From Caryophanon tenue (GTDB lineage: Bacteria; Bacillota; Bacilli; Bacillales_A; Planococcaceae): a DNA stretch of 64,000 nt. The translations under genes and the position numbers were made by a program. Positions 46,551 to 55,679 of the stretch are shown here, in pieces (the first letter of the stretch is position 1; each line of letters starts with the position of its first letter). Location of the stretch: assembly GCF_001700315.1 (NCBI RefSeq), contig NZ_MASJ01000039.1, positions 62,001-126,000 on the forward strand, written 5' to 3'. The notes beneath the pieces were generated by a model. That model did not search any database and was not told the origin of the DNA. It saw only the letters and a program-made list of their open reading frames with translations.

Positions 46551-47175
46551 TTATTTTCGCTCCTTTTAAACGTGCCCATTCTTCGTCAACCCATGCTTCC
46601 ATACGCGCAGGAATGACGTCCGTTGTTTTGGTCGGTTGGTTTTTCATCCCTAAGCCAATGCGGAATAAATTCCCACCTGCATGCATAAAAATCGTACCAT
46701 TTGTAGACGTACGATCAATGTACGTAACCGTTTCACCATCTGGTAATGTCAGCAGTACTTCCGCGTGTGCTGGTGCTTCGTGATGGCCACGAGCAAAGAA
46801 ACCTTTTACACCTTTATTCGTTGTCATATCATCTTCTAACACCCCGTCAAAAATCGGATGGTCACTTGCAATTGAAATATTGTAGTCACCGTGCCAGCGA
46901 ATTTCTTTCGGTATAAACATACTTTGCCCCTCTAGCCACGGTGTAACTAAATTCCCAAAAAACGCGACAATTTTGCCCGCTGCTAAAAACGCATCAATCA
47001 CCGCCTTTTGCTCCAACAAATAATCTTGGTCGACAAAATTTAACACAATCATACATGTATATGGTGTTAAATCTGTACGCTCTAAGTCATACATATCAAT
47101 GATGTCAAATCGCTCATTCGCCTCTTCATCTGAAAAAATATTACGTGGGTGAATTACAATATACTCTGCTGTCAT
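46543..47175 (-). CDS. Glutamine-amidotransferase-like (flavodoxin-fold) protein A
   Basis: A 210-residue protein with the same architecture as B: EYIVIHPRNIFSDEEANERFDIID, then DYLLEQKAVIDAFLAAGKIVAFFGN, and HPIFDGV. No catalytic Cys in an elbow. The start ATG overlaps the stop of the OppF-like gene (ATGA), a sign of translational coupling. No function can be given. Confidence 0.65.
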   Translation of the reverse strand: MTAEYIVIHPRNIFSDEEANERFDIIDMYDLERTDLTPYTCMIVLNFVDQDYLLEQKAVIDAFLAAGKIVAFFGNLVTPWLEGQSMFIPKEIRWHGDYNISIASDHPIFDGVLEDDMTTNKGVKGFFARGHHEAPAHAEVLLTLPDGETVTYIDRTSTNGTIFMHAGGNLFRIGLGMKNQPTKTTDVIPARMEAWVDEEWARLKGAKINA

Positions 47176-47957
47176 TCGTGTGCTCCTTCAAGTGTTAATA
47201 GCGCATGAATGAGCGCTTTTGTAAATGGATGTGTCGGGTTGTTGATGACATCGTCGGTCATACCTTCGTCAACAATTTCCCCTTCATGTAAAACGATAAT
47301 ACGATCGCAAAACCCTTTTGTCAGCGCAATATCATGCGTAACAAACACATATGAAATGCCGTACTGCTCATTCATTGATTTTAGTAGCGCAATCAATTCT
47401 AAACGCAGTGACGTATCGAGCATCGATGTTGGCTCATCCGCAATAATCAGCTTCGGCTTACACACAAAGGCGCGCGCAACACCGACACGCTGACGCTCCC
47501 CACCGGATAATTCATGTGGGTAACGCTCTAAATATTTATCTGGGTCAAGAGACACAACTTGTAGTGCCTCTCGTACAATATTGAGACGCTTTTGTTTATC
47601 ACGTTCAATTTGCTGAATGATGAGTGGTTCTTCGACAAGCTCTCGAATTTTCATACGGGGCGATAGTGATTCATACGGGTCTTGAAAAATCATCGCAATG
47701 TGTTTGGAAAACGCGCGGCGCTCTCGTCCCGACATTTTTGTTAAATCATGCCCGTCAAAACGAATCGTGCCTTTATTCGGCATTTCAAGTCCTGCTAAAA
47801 TTTTGCCAATCGTGCTTTTCCCAGCGCCTGACGCACCAATTAAACCAACGATTTCACGTTGCTCCATTGTAAACGATACATCTTTTAAAACGGCGACTTT
47901 ATCGCTTTTCGAGTGACCGTAAATTTTCATTAAATGTTCAATCTCAATGAACGACAT
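47172..47957 (-). CDS. Peptide/nickel-type ABC transporter ATP-binding protein (OppF-like)
   Basis: A 261-residue ATPase: Walker A GASGAGKSTIGKIL, signature LSGGERQRVGVARAFV, Walker B LIIADEPTSMLD, and the Opp/Dpp/Nik-family tail (HPFTKALIHALL). ATG 47957 lies 14 bases within the end of the fusion gene, with AGGAGG nine bases ahead; the frame is open to 48002. Confidence 0.9.
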   Translation of the reverse strand: MSFIEIEHLMKIYGHSKSDKVAVLKDVSFTMEQREIVGLIGASGAGKSTIGKILAGLEMPNKGTIRFDGHDLTKMSGRERRAFSKHIAMIFQDPYESLSPRMKIRELVEEPLIIQQIERDKQKRLNIVREALQVVSLDPDKYLERYPHELSGGERQRVGVARAFVCKPKLIIADEPTSMLDTSLRLELIALLKSMNEQYGISYVFVTHDIALTKGFCDRIIVLHEGEIVDEGMTDDVINNPTHPFTKALIHALLTLEGAHE

Positions 47958-49638
47958 CGCGCACTTCCTCCTTGCGTGGTTGTAATAATGGAATGGCATC
48001 AATTAAACGGCGTGTGTACGGATGGGTAGAGGTTTTCGCTAATGCTTTCGAAGGTCCCTCATCGACAATATGTCCGTATTTCATAATAATTAAGCGATCT
48101 GTAATGGATAGCACAGCCGGTAAATCATGTGAAATGAAAATCATCGATAAATTCAATTCTCGTTGCAATTTGCGTAGCAGTTGAATAATTTCAACTTGTA
48201 CCATCACATCTAAGCCAGTTGTCGGCTCATCCGCAATGACAAAGCGCGGCTTATTAATCAGTGCCATCGCAATAATGACACGCTGACGCATACCACCAGA
48301 TAATTCATGTGAAAATGCATAACGCCATTTCGGCTCTAGTCCTACTTGAATTAATGCTTCATCAATACGCTCATCAATTTCCTTTGTCGATAATGTTTGG
48401 TGTGCAAGTAGTGCCTCCTTTAACTGCTTCTCCACTGAGACAACCGGATTTAAAGCATTCATCGCTGCTTGTGCAATATAACCGATTTGCTGACCGCGTA
48501 CTTCGCGAATTTCTTCGTCACTAAATAGCTGTAAATCGCGTCCTTCAAAATAAATCGCGCCATGCGGTACATGTGCAGGTGAACGAAGTTGCTGGATAAT
48601 TGCTGATGCCACCGTTGTTTTTCCACTACCGGACTCCCCAACGATACCGAGCACTTCCCCTTGTTTCACATCAAAGCGCACATCTGATACAACGGTTGTA
48701 AATTTGCCATTTTTCGGATATTTTACCGATAAATCACGTACTGCTAATGCGATGTTTTGTGCAACAAGCTCTTCATTTACTGTAATCTGTTGCTTCACAC
48801 GCTTTTGTGCTGCTGTATATGCACTTAAACGCGGGTTCACTTTTTCCTCTAAGTAATAACCCATAAATGAGAAGGCTAATACAACAAGAACAATACAAAT
48901 CCCTGGAGGAATAATCCACCATATCCACGCATCTGTTAAGAAACCGCTTCGGCTATTGGCATAGTATAAAATACTGCCCCAACTTTTCATCGTCGGATCA
49001 CCCATTCCTAAAAAGCTTAGTGATGACTCCATTAAAATCGACGCATTCACTGCACCAACAAATTGGGGAATAAACAATGGAAAGACACCAGGTAAAATAT
49101 GTTTCTTGAAAATATAAAAATCGCTTGCACCCATTGTTTTTGCCGCAAGCACAGGACCTGCTGACTTAATCGATAATGTTTGCGCACGAATTTGACGTGC
49201 CTTGCCTGCCCACATCACGAGCGTAATGACGAAAATTTGTGTAAATACGCCTGGTCCCATATATACCGCGACAACAATCATTAACGGTAAATAGGGAAGC
49301 GTTAATACAACATCAATAATACGCATCATCAACTGTTCAAAACGACCACCGATATAACCAGATAACACGCCGACAATCCCACCAATAAGTGTCGCTAAAA
49401 TTGCCGTCATAATTCCGATAAATAACGATGTGCGTGCCCCAACCGCCAATTCGGCTAAAATATCTTGTCCCATATCATTTGTGCCGAGCCAATGAGACGC
49501 GCTCGGTGGCTGAAATGATGCTCCTGCTTGTTTATACGCATCATAAGGGATGAATAATGGACCAAATATTGCAAATAATGCGACGATACTGAACATCACG
49601 ACACCCGTTAAACCAATAAACTTCGTTGATTTACGCAT
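47944..49638 (-). CDS. Permease-ATPase fusion of a peptide/nickel-type ABC importer (OppC-OppD)
   Basis: A 564-residue fusion. Residues 1-275 are an OppC-type permease (FIPYDAYKQ..., HWLGTNDMGQDILAELAVGARTSL; EAA loop AKTMGASDFYIFKKHILPG). After a linker (about 276-300) comes a complete ATPase: Walker A GESGSGKTT, Q-loop, LSGGMRQRVIIAMAL, Walker B FVIADEPTTGLD. Such fusions exist in the named family 'dipeptide/oligopeptide/nickel ABC transporter permease/ATP-binding protein'. It follows the OppB-type gene with no gap (TAAATG). Confidence 0.93.
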   Translation of the reverse strand: MRKSTKFIGLTGVVMFSIVALFAIFGPLFIPYDAYKQAGASFQPPSASHWLGTNDMGQDILAELAVGARTSLFIGIMTAILATLIGGIVGVLSGYIGGRFEQLMMRIIDVVLTLPYLPLMIVVAVYMGPGVFTQIFVITLVMWAGKARQIRAQTLSIKSAGPVLAAKTMGASDFYIFKKHILPGVFPLFIPQFVGAVNASILMESSLSFLGMGDPTMKSWGSILYYANSRSGFLTDAWIWWIIPPGICIVLVVLAFSFMGYYLEEKVNPRLSAYTAAQKRVKQQITVNEELVAQNIALAVRDLSVKYPKNGKFTTVVSDVRFDVKQGEVLGIVGESGSGKTTVASAIIQQLRSPAHVPHGAIYFEGRDLQLFSDEEIREVRGQQIGYIAQAAMNALNPVVSVEKQLKEALLAHQTLSTKEIDERIDEALIQVGLEPKWRYAFSHELSGGMRQRVIIAMALINKPRFVIADEPTTGLDVMVQVEIIQLLRKLQRELNLSMIFISHDLPAVLSITDRLIIMKYGHIVDEGPSKALAKTSTHPYTRRLIDAIPLLQPRKEEVRDVVH

Positions 49639-50643
49639 TTATTGTCCCCCCTTATGTACCGCAGATGATTTTGCGCGCGGGTCGATAAGCGGATATGTAA
49701 GATCTGCAAAAATATTCGCTGCAATGACACCAAATGTAATCATTAAAAAGACACCTTGCATCATTGGGAAATCTCGTGCCACGACGCTTTCATATAAAAG
49801 CCGTCCAATGCCCGGATATGAAAATACCGTTTCTACAACAACGGAGCCACCAATTAATGTACCGAGTGACATTGTAAATTGTGTATAAATGGGTAGTAAT
49901 GCGTTACGTAAACCATGGTTGAAAATTAATGTTTTCTTCGTCACACCTTTCGCTTCCGCCATCGTCATATAATCTTGCCCTAATGACTCTAACATTGACG
50001 AACGTGTCAGCAAGTAATTGGAGCCTACTGTCGCAATACTCAATGTCGCAATCGGTAATACTAAATGCCAAGCGACATCCTTTATGAAGCCCCATGTTGT
50101 GCCGTCTTGTACAATTGACACTGCACCGTATGTTGGGAACCAGCCGAGCTGTACAGCAAAAATCGCAATGAATAACATCCCTATCCAGAAACCTGGCACA
50201 GCTTGGAATGTCAGCATCATCGTTAAAAATCCGATATCTCGTTTACGTCCTCGATTCCATGCCGAATAGGCACCGATGATGACACCAATAACGGCACTCA
50301 GTAATAATGCCGGTAAAATCAATGTTACAGTCCATAATAATTTATCTGCAATGACCTCAGTTACTGGCTGCGCATATTTAATGGATGTGCCGAAATCCCA
50401 TGTAAAAATCCCTTTTAAATACTGGATATATTGTTCCCATAACGTCCCACCTAAACCAACTGAGTCGAGCACTTCCTGCTTTTGTGCACCCGTTAACTCT
50501 TTAATCGTTGATTCATCGAAAAAATATAATAATGGGTCGCCCGGTGCTAAACGAGGCAATCCGAAATTAATCGAGATTGCCACGAAAAGCACGAGCGTGT
50601 ATTGGAACAGTTTTTTTCCGAAGTACGAAAAACGTCTGTTCAT
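49639..50643 (-). CDS. Peptide/nickel-type ABC transporter permease (OppB-like)
   Basis: A 334-residue permease with six membrane segments; FFFGLPRLAPGDPLLYFFDES-type periplasmic entry and EAA loop TMAEAKGVTKKTLIFNHGLRNALLP place it with OppB/DppB/NikB. ATG follows AAGGTGG, 13 bases after the lipoprotein gene. Confidence 0.92.
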   Translation of the reverse strand: MNRRFSYFGKKLFQYTLVLFVAISINFGLPRLAPGDPLLYFFDESTIKELTGAQKQEVLDSVGLGGTLWEQYIQYLKGIFTWDFGTSIKYAQPVTEVIADKLLWTVTLILPALLLSAVIGVIIGAYSAWNRGRKRDIGFLTMMLTFQAVPGFWIGMLFIAIFAVQLGWFPTYGAVSIVQDGTTWGFIKDVAWHLVLPIATLSIATVGSNYLLTRSSMLESLGQDYMTMAEAKGVTKKTLIFNHGLRNALLPIYTQFTMSLGTLIGGSVVVETVFSYPGIGRLLYESVVARDFPMMQGVFLMITFGVIAANIFADLTYPLIDPRAKSSAVHKGGQ

Positions 50644-50656
50644 CTACATTGCCACC

Positions 50657-52303
50657 TTATTCTACAATTACTGGTTGTGTTGCTGAAACTGCTTGTTGTG
50701 TTGCTTCTGGTAAGAATGAGAACTTATTAATAACGCCGTAGCCTAATGATTCTACGTAACCATCAAATTTCTCTGCATTATATGCATATACTTCTTCTGG
50801 ATAGTATAAAGCAATAGCTGTCGGTTGCTCATTGTATAACGTTTGCATATCAAATGAGATTGTTTTACGTTCTTCAATTGTTGATGCCGCCATCCATTTC
50901 GTTACAAGCTCATCCATTTTGGCATATGGCATTTCTTTCGCCCATAAATAACCTGAACGGTGAGACATAATAAATTGGTCTGGGTCTGCTACACCGTGTG
51001 GACCGATTAAGCTCACATACGTGTCAAAGTTTTTCTCAGAGTTGTGCGCTGCAAATGTTGTTGGGTCTAACGCTTCTACGAACATGTTAATGCCCACTGC
51101 CTTATACTGCTCCACCATTAACTCCGCTGCACGTACGTAAATTGGTTCACCTGATGATACTTTAATCGATAATTGTAATGCTTCGCCATTTATATCTTCA
51201 CGGAAGCCATCACCATCTGTATCTTTGTATCCTAACTCTTCAAATAACGCAATTGCTTCTGCTGTGTTATATGGTGTTGATAATTCTGGATTTGTCCATG
51301 GTGAGTCTGGGTGTGGATACCCTTTATCACCTGCACGACCTTGTCCCAATAAAATTGTGTCAACGATCGCTTGACGGTCTACTGCTAGTGACATCGCTTG
51401 ACGGAATTTCTCGTTATCAAACGGTGCTTTTTGGTAGTTTAAGCCAAATTGTACGATTGATAAGTTTGTTGCTTCTGCTAATTTAAACTGAGCATCACCT
51501 TTAAATGTAGATACTAATTCTGCTGGTACTGTTTTTGATGACGCATCAATTTGACCTGATTTTAACGCATTAAACATCGCAGTTGAATCCGCAATAATCG
51601 GTAATGTAATTTTGCCAACAGTTGGCGCGCCCATGAAGTAATCATTGTTCGCCTCTAAAATATAATGTTGGTCTGCTACATATTCTGTTAACTTAAATGG
51701 ACCTGTACCGATTGCTAAATCCGTATATTTACGTGGGTTTTCCACATTGCTCCAAATATGCTCTGGTAAAATTGGTAAATCGGCAAATGTAATCGTTTGT
51801 AGGGATGGACAAGCATAGCCACACTCAAATGTAACCGTTCTCCCATCGTCACCGATTGAAATTTCATCAATTTGTGGTACTTCACTTACATGGTGTGTAT
51901 GGCGGTTCGCCGGGCCATCACGATAGTATTCATATGTAAATTTCACATCTTCTGCTGTGAATGCTTCACCGTCATGCCATGTAATGCCATCACGTACGAC
52001 CACTTCCCATGTATCTGCATCAATTTGTGTCGCTGATTCGGCTAACCAAGGTGTTGGCTCATCCACATATGGTGATGGTGAGAATAATTTGTCATACACC
52101 ATATCCGTTAACCAATCTAAATTTCCTGTATAAATATTTAATGGGCCTACGTCACTTGATAGACCTATCGTTAAGTTTTCAACGCTCGCTGTGTCGGTTA
52201 CTGCTTCAGCATCTGATGTTTCTTTTTCATCTGCTGAACACGCGCCTAATACTAAACCCGCTGCTAGCACTGGCAGCATAAAAAATTTCTTCATGCTTTT
52301 CAT
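50657..52303 (-). CDS. Solute-binding lipoprotein (SBP family 5, OppA/NikA-like)
   Basis: A 548-residue lipoprotein: lipobox LVLGAC (about 17-22), then SBP_bac_5 fold (WEVVVRDGITWHDGEAFTAEDVKFTYEYY, GTGPFKLTEYV, REAMSLAVDR-type FRQAMSLAVDRQAIVD). The family binds peptides, nickel, haem or metallophores such as staphylopine. RHTHHV and the CGYAC pair are features worth testing for metal. First gene of the operon, ATG 6 bases after AGGAGG; control by Fur (see promoter) makes an iron-related ligand more likely than a nutrient peptide. Confidence 0.9.
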   Translation of the reverse strand: MKSMKKFFMLPVLAAGLVLGACSADEKETSDAEAVTDTASVENLTIGLSSDVGPLNIYTGNLDWLTDMVYDKLFSPSPYVDEPTPWLAESATQIDADTWEVVVRDGITWHDGEAFTAEDVKFTYEYYRDGPANRHTHHVSEVPQIDEISIGDDGRTVTFECGYACPSLQTITFADLPILPEHIWSNVENPRKYTDLAIGTGPFKLTEYVADQHYILEANNDYFMGAPTVGKITLPIIADSTAMFNALKSGQIDASSKTVPAELVSTFKGDAQFKLAEATNLSIVQFGLNYQKAPFDNEKFRQAMSLAVDRQAIVDTILLGQGRAGDKGYPHPDSPWTNPELSTPYNTAEAIALFEELGYKDTDGDGFREDINGEALQLSIKVSSGEPIYVRAAELMVEQYKAVGINMFVEALDPTTFAAHNSEKNFDTYVSLIGPHGVADPDQFIMSHRSGYLWAKEMPYAKMDELVTKWMAASTIEERKTISFDMQTLYNEQPTAIALYYPEEVYAYNAEKFDGYVESLGYGVINKFSFLPEATQQAVSATQPVIVE

Positions 52304-52344
52304 GATGTTCCTCCTCTTTCGTTGTTTTGCTCGTACAAGTTGTT

Positions 52345-52373
52345 ATCATACATCCATTGATAATGATTATCAA
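52345..52373 (-). promoter_or_regulatory. Sigma-A promoter of the ten-gene ABC operon
   Basis: Minus strand TTGATA - 17 bp - TATGAT. The Fur box fills most of the spacer and overlaps the -35. Confidence 0.8.
52358..52372. promoter_or_regulatory. Fur box 1 of the ABC operon
   Basis: TGATAATGATTATCA: perfect 7-1-7 match (15/15), and 18 of 19 for the longer classical box (52359-52377). Its position in the promoter spacer implies repression by Fe-Fur. Confidence 0.88.
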
Positions 52374-52435
52374 TATCGTTTTTTGGAAATAATAATAGAC
52401 ACGTTTGTCTAAAACGCACTTTTGTCCATATTTAA

Positions 52436-52450
52436 TGAGAATAATAATCA
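52436..52450. promoter_or_regulatory. Possible second Fur box
   Basis: TGAGAATAATAATCA, 13 of 15 matches, about 75 bases upstream of box 1. Could add cooperative binding. Confidence 0.5.
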
Positions 52451-52483
52451 TTTACTTAATTTTTAAAATGGCAAATAGACAAA

Positions 52484-52528
52484 TAAAAAAATGCAAGTAT
52501 TGTTTAAAATTTAAACAATACTTGCATT
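52484..52528 (-). terminator. Terminator of the MarR gene
   Basis: 17-bp perfect stem ATGCAAGTATTGTTTAA / TTAAACAATACTTGCAT with a three-base loop and A7 on the left (T-tract on the minus strand). Confidence 0.95.
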
Positions 52529-52534
52529 TCACGA

Positions 52535-52948
52535 TTATTCATACGATAAAAATTGCTGTTCTAACTTCGCGACAAAACGTGTAAATACATCTAGCTCATC
52601 TTCCGTAAAAATCGCTGTTACCTCTTGTTGCAAACGCTCTACTTCAATAATGATGTCTTCATACACTGCGATACCTTCAGTTGTTAACGATAAATTTTTC
52701 ACACGACGATCTGCACCTTGTGTAATAGCTACCCACCCTTTGTCATGTAAACGGCGAATATGCTCAGATACAGTTGGCTTTTCAACATTCCATGCTTTCA
52801 CAATGTCCATACTTGTACAGCTTTTCGATTGGTGAATATAACGCAACATTAAAAATTGCATTGAAGTCATTTTGCGTGTGGCACAAATTTCATTTACTTG
52901 CACTGTATAAAAGCGGTTTAACCGGTTCATTGACGTAAATAATTCCAT
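52535..52948 (-). CDS. MarR-family regulator
   Basis: A 137-residue winged-helix protein: TSMQFLMLRYIHQSKSCTSMDIVKAWNVEKPTVSEHIRRLHDKGWV is the DNA-binding helix-turn-helix with wing ADRRVKNLSLTTEG. ATG 52948 follows GGGAGAGAG. It is divergent from the EamA exporter, which it may regulate, and upstream of the Fur operon from which a strong terminator separates it. Confidence 0.9.
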   Translation of the reverse strand: MELFTSMNRLNRFYTVQVNEICATRKMTSMQFLMLRYIHQSKSCTSMDIVKAWNVEKPTVSEHIRRLHDKGWVAITQGADRRVKNLSLTTEGIAVYEDIIIEVERLQQEVTAIFTEDELDVFTRFVAKLEQQFLSYE

Positions 52949-53176
52949 AAACTCTCTCCCTAATAATATGCGCCTCATATTGCGCAAGCGTTTTCATAAT
53001 TTCCATTATAAAAGATGATGTTTTGAAAAAAAAGGAATCACATAGCGACAATACCGACTATTTGTGAAACCGTTCCCATTTTCGACACATTTCTTTGGAA
53101 CACGTTGACAGATTCATGCTTTCTTTTTCACACAATCATTAGTACAGTTACTATAATGACTATTTTGGAGGATTTT

Positions 53177-54091
53177 ATGAAAAACAAACGTCTTATCGGT
53201 ATATGCTTCGCGTTAATCAGTGCAAGCTTTTGGGGGATTGGCGGTACAGTCGCGCAATATTTGTTCCAGCAAAAACAAATTGATGTCAATTGGTTTGTCA
53301 CTGTACGACTGCTCGTAGGTGGTTTGCTCCTTGTTGGCTCACAACTGCTCATCGGTAAAAACATATTCGGCATTTGGCAACAAAAATATACGGCTGTGCG
53401 CCTGATTATTTTTAGTATCGTCGGTATGCTACTTGTACAATACTCCTATATGATTTCCATTGCGCTTGGCAATGCGGCAATGGCAACATTACTTCAGTAT
53501 TTAGCGCCGGTATTTATTATTGTGTATTATATTTTAGTTGGACAACAACGCTTTACAAAATTTGATGCATTGTTAATTTGTTTAACGGTCGGTGGCACAT
53601 TCTTGCTGTTAACGAACGGGCAAATTGACTCTTTATCTGTACCACTTTCCGCGATGATTTGGGGCATTATTTCAGGGCTATCGTTAGCCTTTTATACACT
53701 TTATGCTAAACCGCTTCTTGCTTCACAGCCGTCTATTTTAGTCGTTGGCTGGGCAATGCTTGTCGCAGGCGTGCTCTTTAATTTTGTCGCGCCCTTTTGG
53801 CAAGTCGGTGAAGCATCTATTTTTGACACGTCTACATATGCAGCACTGACCTTTACCATTTTATGTGGTACTGCACTTGCCTTTTGGTTATTCGTCGCAA
53901 GCTTAAATTATATTTCGCCAAAAGAAACGAGCATTTTCGGTACGCTTGAGCCACTAACAGCTGTCGTTAGTAGTATTGTATGGCTTAGCTTACCATTTGG
54001 TCTTTGGCAGTTTGTCGGTGCGCTTTGCATTATGGGCATGGTACTAGGTTTATCGTTTATACCGACGCAACCAAAAACAGCAGCATCTTAA
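53177..54091 (+). CDS. EamA/DMT-family transporter
   Basis: A 304-residue exporter with ten membrane segments in two EamA repeats (FALISASFWGIGGTVAQYLF; AMIWGIISGLSLAFYTLYAKPL) ending SIFGTLEPLTAVVSSIVWL, typical of the RhaT/EamA group that exports metabolites. ATG at 53177 follows GGAGG with good spacing; the frame is open to 53105. Confidence 0.9.
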   Translation: MKNKRLIGICFALISASFWGIGGTVAQYLFQQKQIDVNWFVTVRLLVGGLLLVGSQLLIGKNIFGIWQQKYTAVRLIIFSIVGMLLVQYSYMISIALGNAAMATLLQYLAPVFIIVYYILVGQQRFTKFDALLICLTVGGTFLLLTNGQIDSLSVPLSAMIWGIISGLSLAFYTLYAKPLLASQPSILVVGWAMLVAGVLFNFVAPFWQVGEASIFDTSTYAALTFTILCGTALAFWLFVASLNYISPKETSIFGTLEPLTAVVSSIVWLSLPFGLWQFVGALCIMGMVLGLSFIPTQPKTAAS

Positions 54092-54097
54092 ATCGTC

Positions 54098-54136
54098 AAA
54101 AGCACAGCGCAAAGTAATTCGCACTGTGCTTTTTTT
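54098..54136. terminator. Bidirectional terminator
   Basis: AAAAGCACAGCGC / GCACTGTGCTTTTTT with one G-U pair, between the EamA and SLH genes. Confidence 0.9.
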
Positions 54137-54139
54137 CTA

Positions 54140-55483
54140 TCATTCCACTTCAATAAATAAGCGATAACTTTCATCCAGATTGCCCTCTAACACTAATAAT
54201 ACTTCGATAGTGCCTGGCTTTGTAAAATAACCATCTGCATCTGTAATATAATCGTCATCATGATACAGAATCCCTACATATTCAGTGAAAATATCATCGT
54301 CGCCTTGTACGAAATCAATATACTGACCAACTTTAGCAGAAATTGTTGCACCATTTGCATATGGAGACACAATGCGGTCATTGTGTACATCATACTGAAT
54401 CGTTAAGCGGTTCGCGTCTGGTGCCTTCGGCGGAAATTCTGTTAATGGATACTCGACTAAATAACCGTCTTCTAATCCGTAATTGCCTGAATAACTATCG
54501 CTTGAATAAACGACTAGACGACCGTTTTCTATACGCCATCGTGCATATGGGTGAAAGGCGATTTCAGACACTTTCACTTCTTCTAAGTCATCGGCTGTTA
54601 TTAACCAGAAATACAGATTATTCACCATACCATCTGTGAAGAAATAAGCCAGCTGCTCTGTATCATTTTCAGTTAATCCGTCAATGACTTCAAGCACTGG
54701 TTCTCTTCCCTCCATCGCAACGATATCTCGTAATTCACCATGTGTGCCATTGTCCGTACTATAAATTAACACATAATAGCGCCCCATTTTGCCTGATTCT
54801 ATAGTACCAGCTAATTCGTGTATACCATCTCCGTTGAAATCAATATACTTATACTGGTCTTTACCAAACATGCTTTCTAACGAGACTAATGGTGCTACTC
54901 CTAGTTGCTCACGTAGCTCTTCTTCTTCACAAATATGATGGTAGAAATTCAGTAAAAACTGAACGGCATGCTCACGTCGTAATTGGTTCCCACCTGCAAA
55001 ATCAATATATGGGTCTTCGCTCATGCCTTTCCCGCGTGTAATATGATGTGCATACATAAAGTCAATTACTTCTTTTTCCGTGCCAACTTCTCCGTACGTA
55101 TACGCGTACATAATTTTGGCTACATCCAAACGTGTAAATGGCGCATTTTGTGTCGCTTCATTAAATGGAATACGCTTCGATTTCAAATAAGAAAAGGCTA
55201 CTTGACGTTCCGTTAAATTATTATTTTCATAAAAAAGTCTTCCATCGACTAAACGCGTAAACATCACGGCAAAATTCGCACCATTTAAAATGTTTTTTGG
55301 ACCAAAACGACCATCTCCGTATCCTTTAATAATGCCTGATTCCGTTCCCCATTCAATCGCTTCATAAAACTGATTGCTTTCTGGAACATCTGAAAAGGAC
55401 TGTGCTTGTGCGTTCAATGTAAATGTGCTTAAAAACAGCAAACAAGCGACAATTGCAACAGCATATCTTGTTGTGTGTGTCAT
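54140..55483 (-). CDS. Secreted SLH-domain protein
   Basis: A 447-residue protein: signal peptide (1-28, LNAQAQ), SLH repeats at about 29-180 (FSDVPESNQFYEAIEWGTESGIIKGYGDGRFGPKN; LTERQVAFSYL; LRREHAVQFLLNFYHH), then a beta-rich domain with YKYIDFNGDGIHELAG, a calcium-binding-like D-x-N-G-D-G loop as in FG-GAP/VCBS repeats. Likely surface-attached; substrate unknown. Confidence 0.8.
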   Translation of the reverse strand: MTHTTRYAVAIVACLLFLSTFTLNAQAQSFSDVPESNQFYEAIEWGTESGIIKGYGDGRFGPKNILNGANFAVMFTRLVDGRLFYENNNLTERQVAFSYLKSKRIPFNEATQNAPFTRLDVAKIMYAYTYGEVGTEKEVIDFMYAHHITRGKGMSEDPYIDFAGGNQLRREHAVQFLLNFYHHICEEEELREQLGVAPLVSLESMFGKDQYKYIDFNGDGIHELAGTIESGKMGRYYVLIYSTDNGTHGELRDIVAMEGREPVLEVIDGLTENDTEQLAYFFTDGMVNNLYFWLITADDLEEVKVSEIAFHPYARWRIENGRLVVYSSDSYSGNYGLEDGYLVEYPLTEFPPKAPDANRLTIQYDVHNDRIVSPYANGATISAKVGQYIDFVQGDDDIFTEYVGILYHDDDYITDADGYFTKPGTIEVLLVLEGNLDESYRLFIEVE

Positions 55484-55623
55484 TATGACAACCTCCTAAG
55501 TATATTTCTAGGGCTGGCTGTGGCTTTTTATACAGTTATACTATTCGACACACCTTCTTTCCTCCCTTCTTATTATTGTAGAAACAGGACCTAAAGTATG
55601 TACTTTTGCGTAAAAAGTATAAG

Positions 55624-55660
55624 AAAAACGACAAGATACATGTAATATCTTCTCGTTTTT
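55624..55660 (-). terminator. Terminator of the DUF1648 gene
   Basis: AAAACGACAAGATA / TATCTTCTCGTTTTT hairpin with A-run on the left. Confidence 0.8.
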
Positions 55661-55679
55661 AATATAAATGTATGCAATT

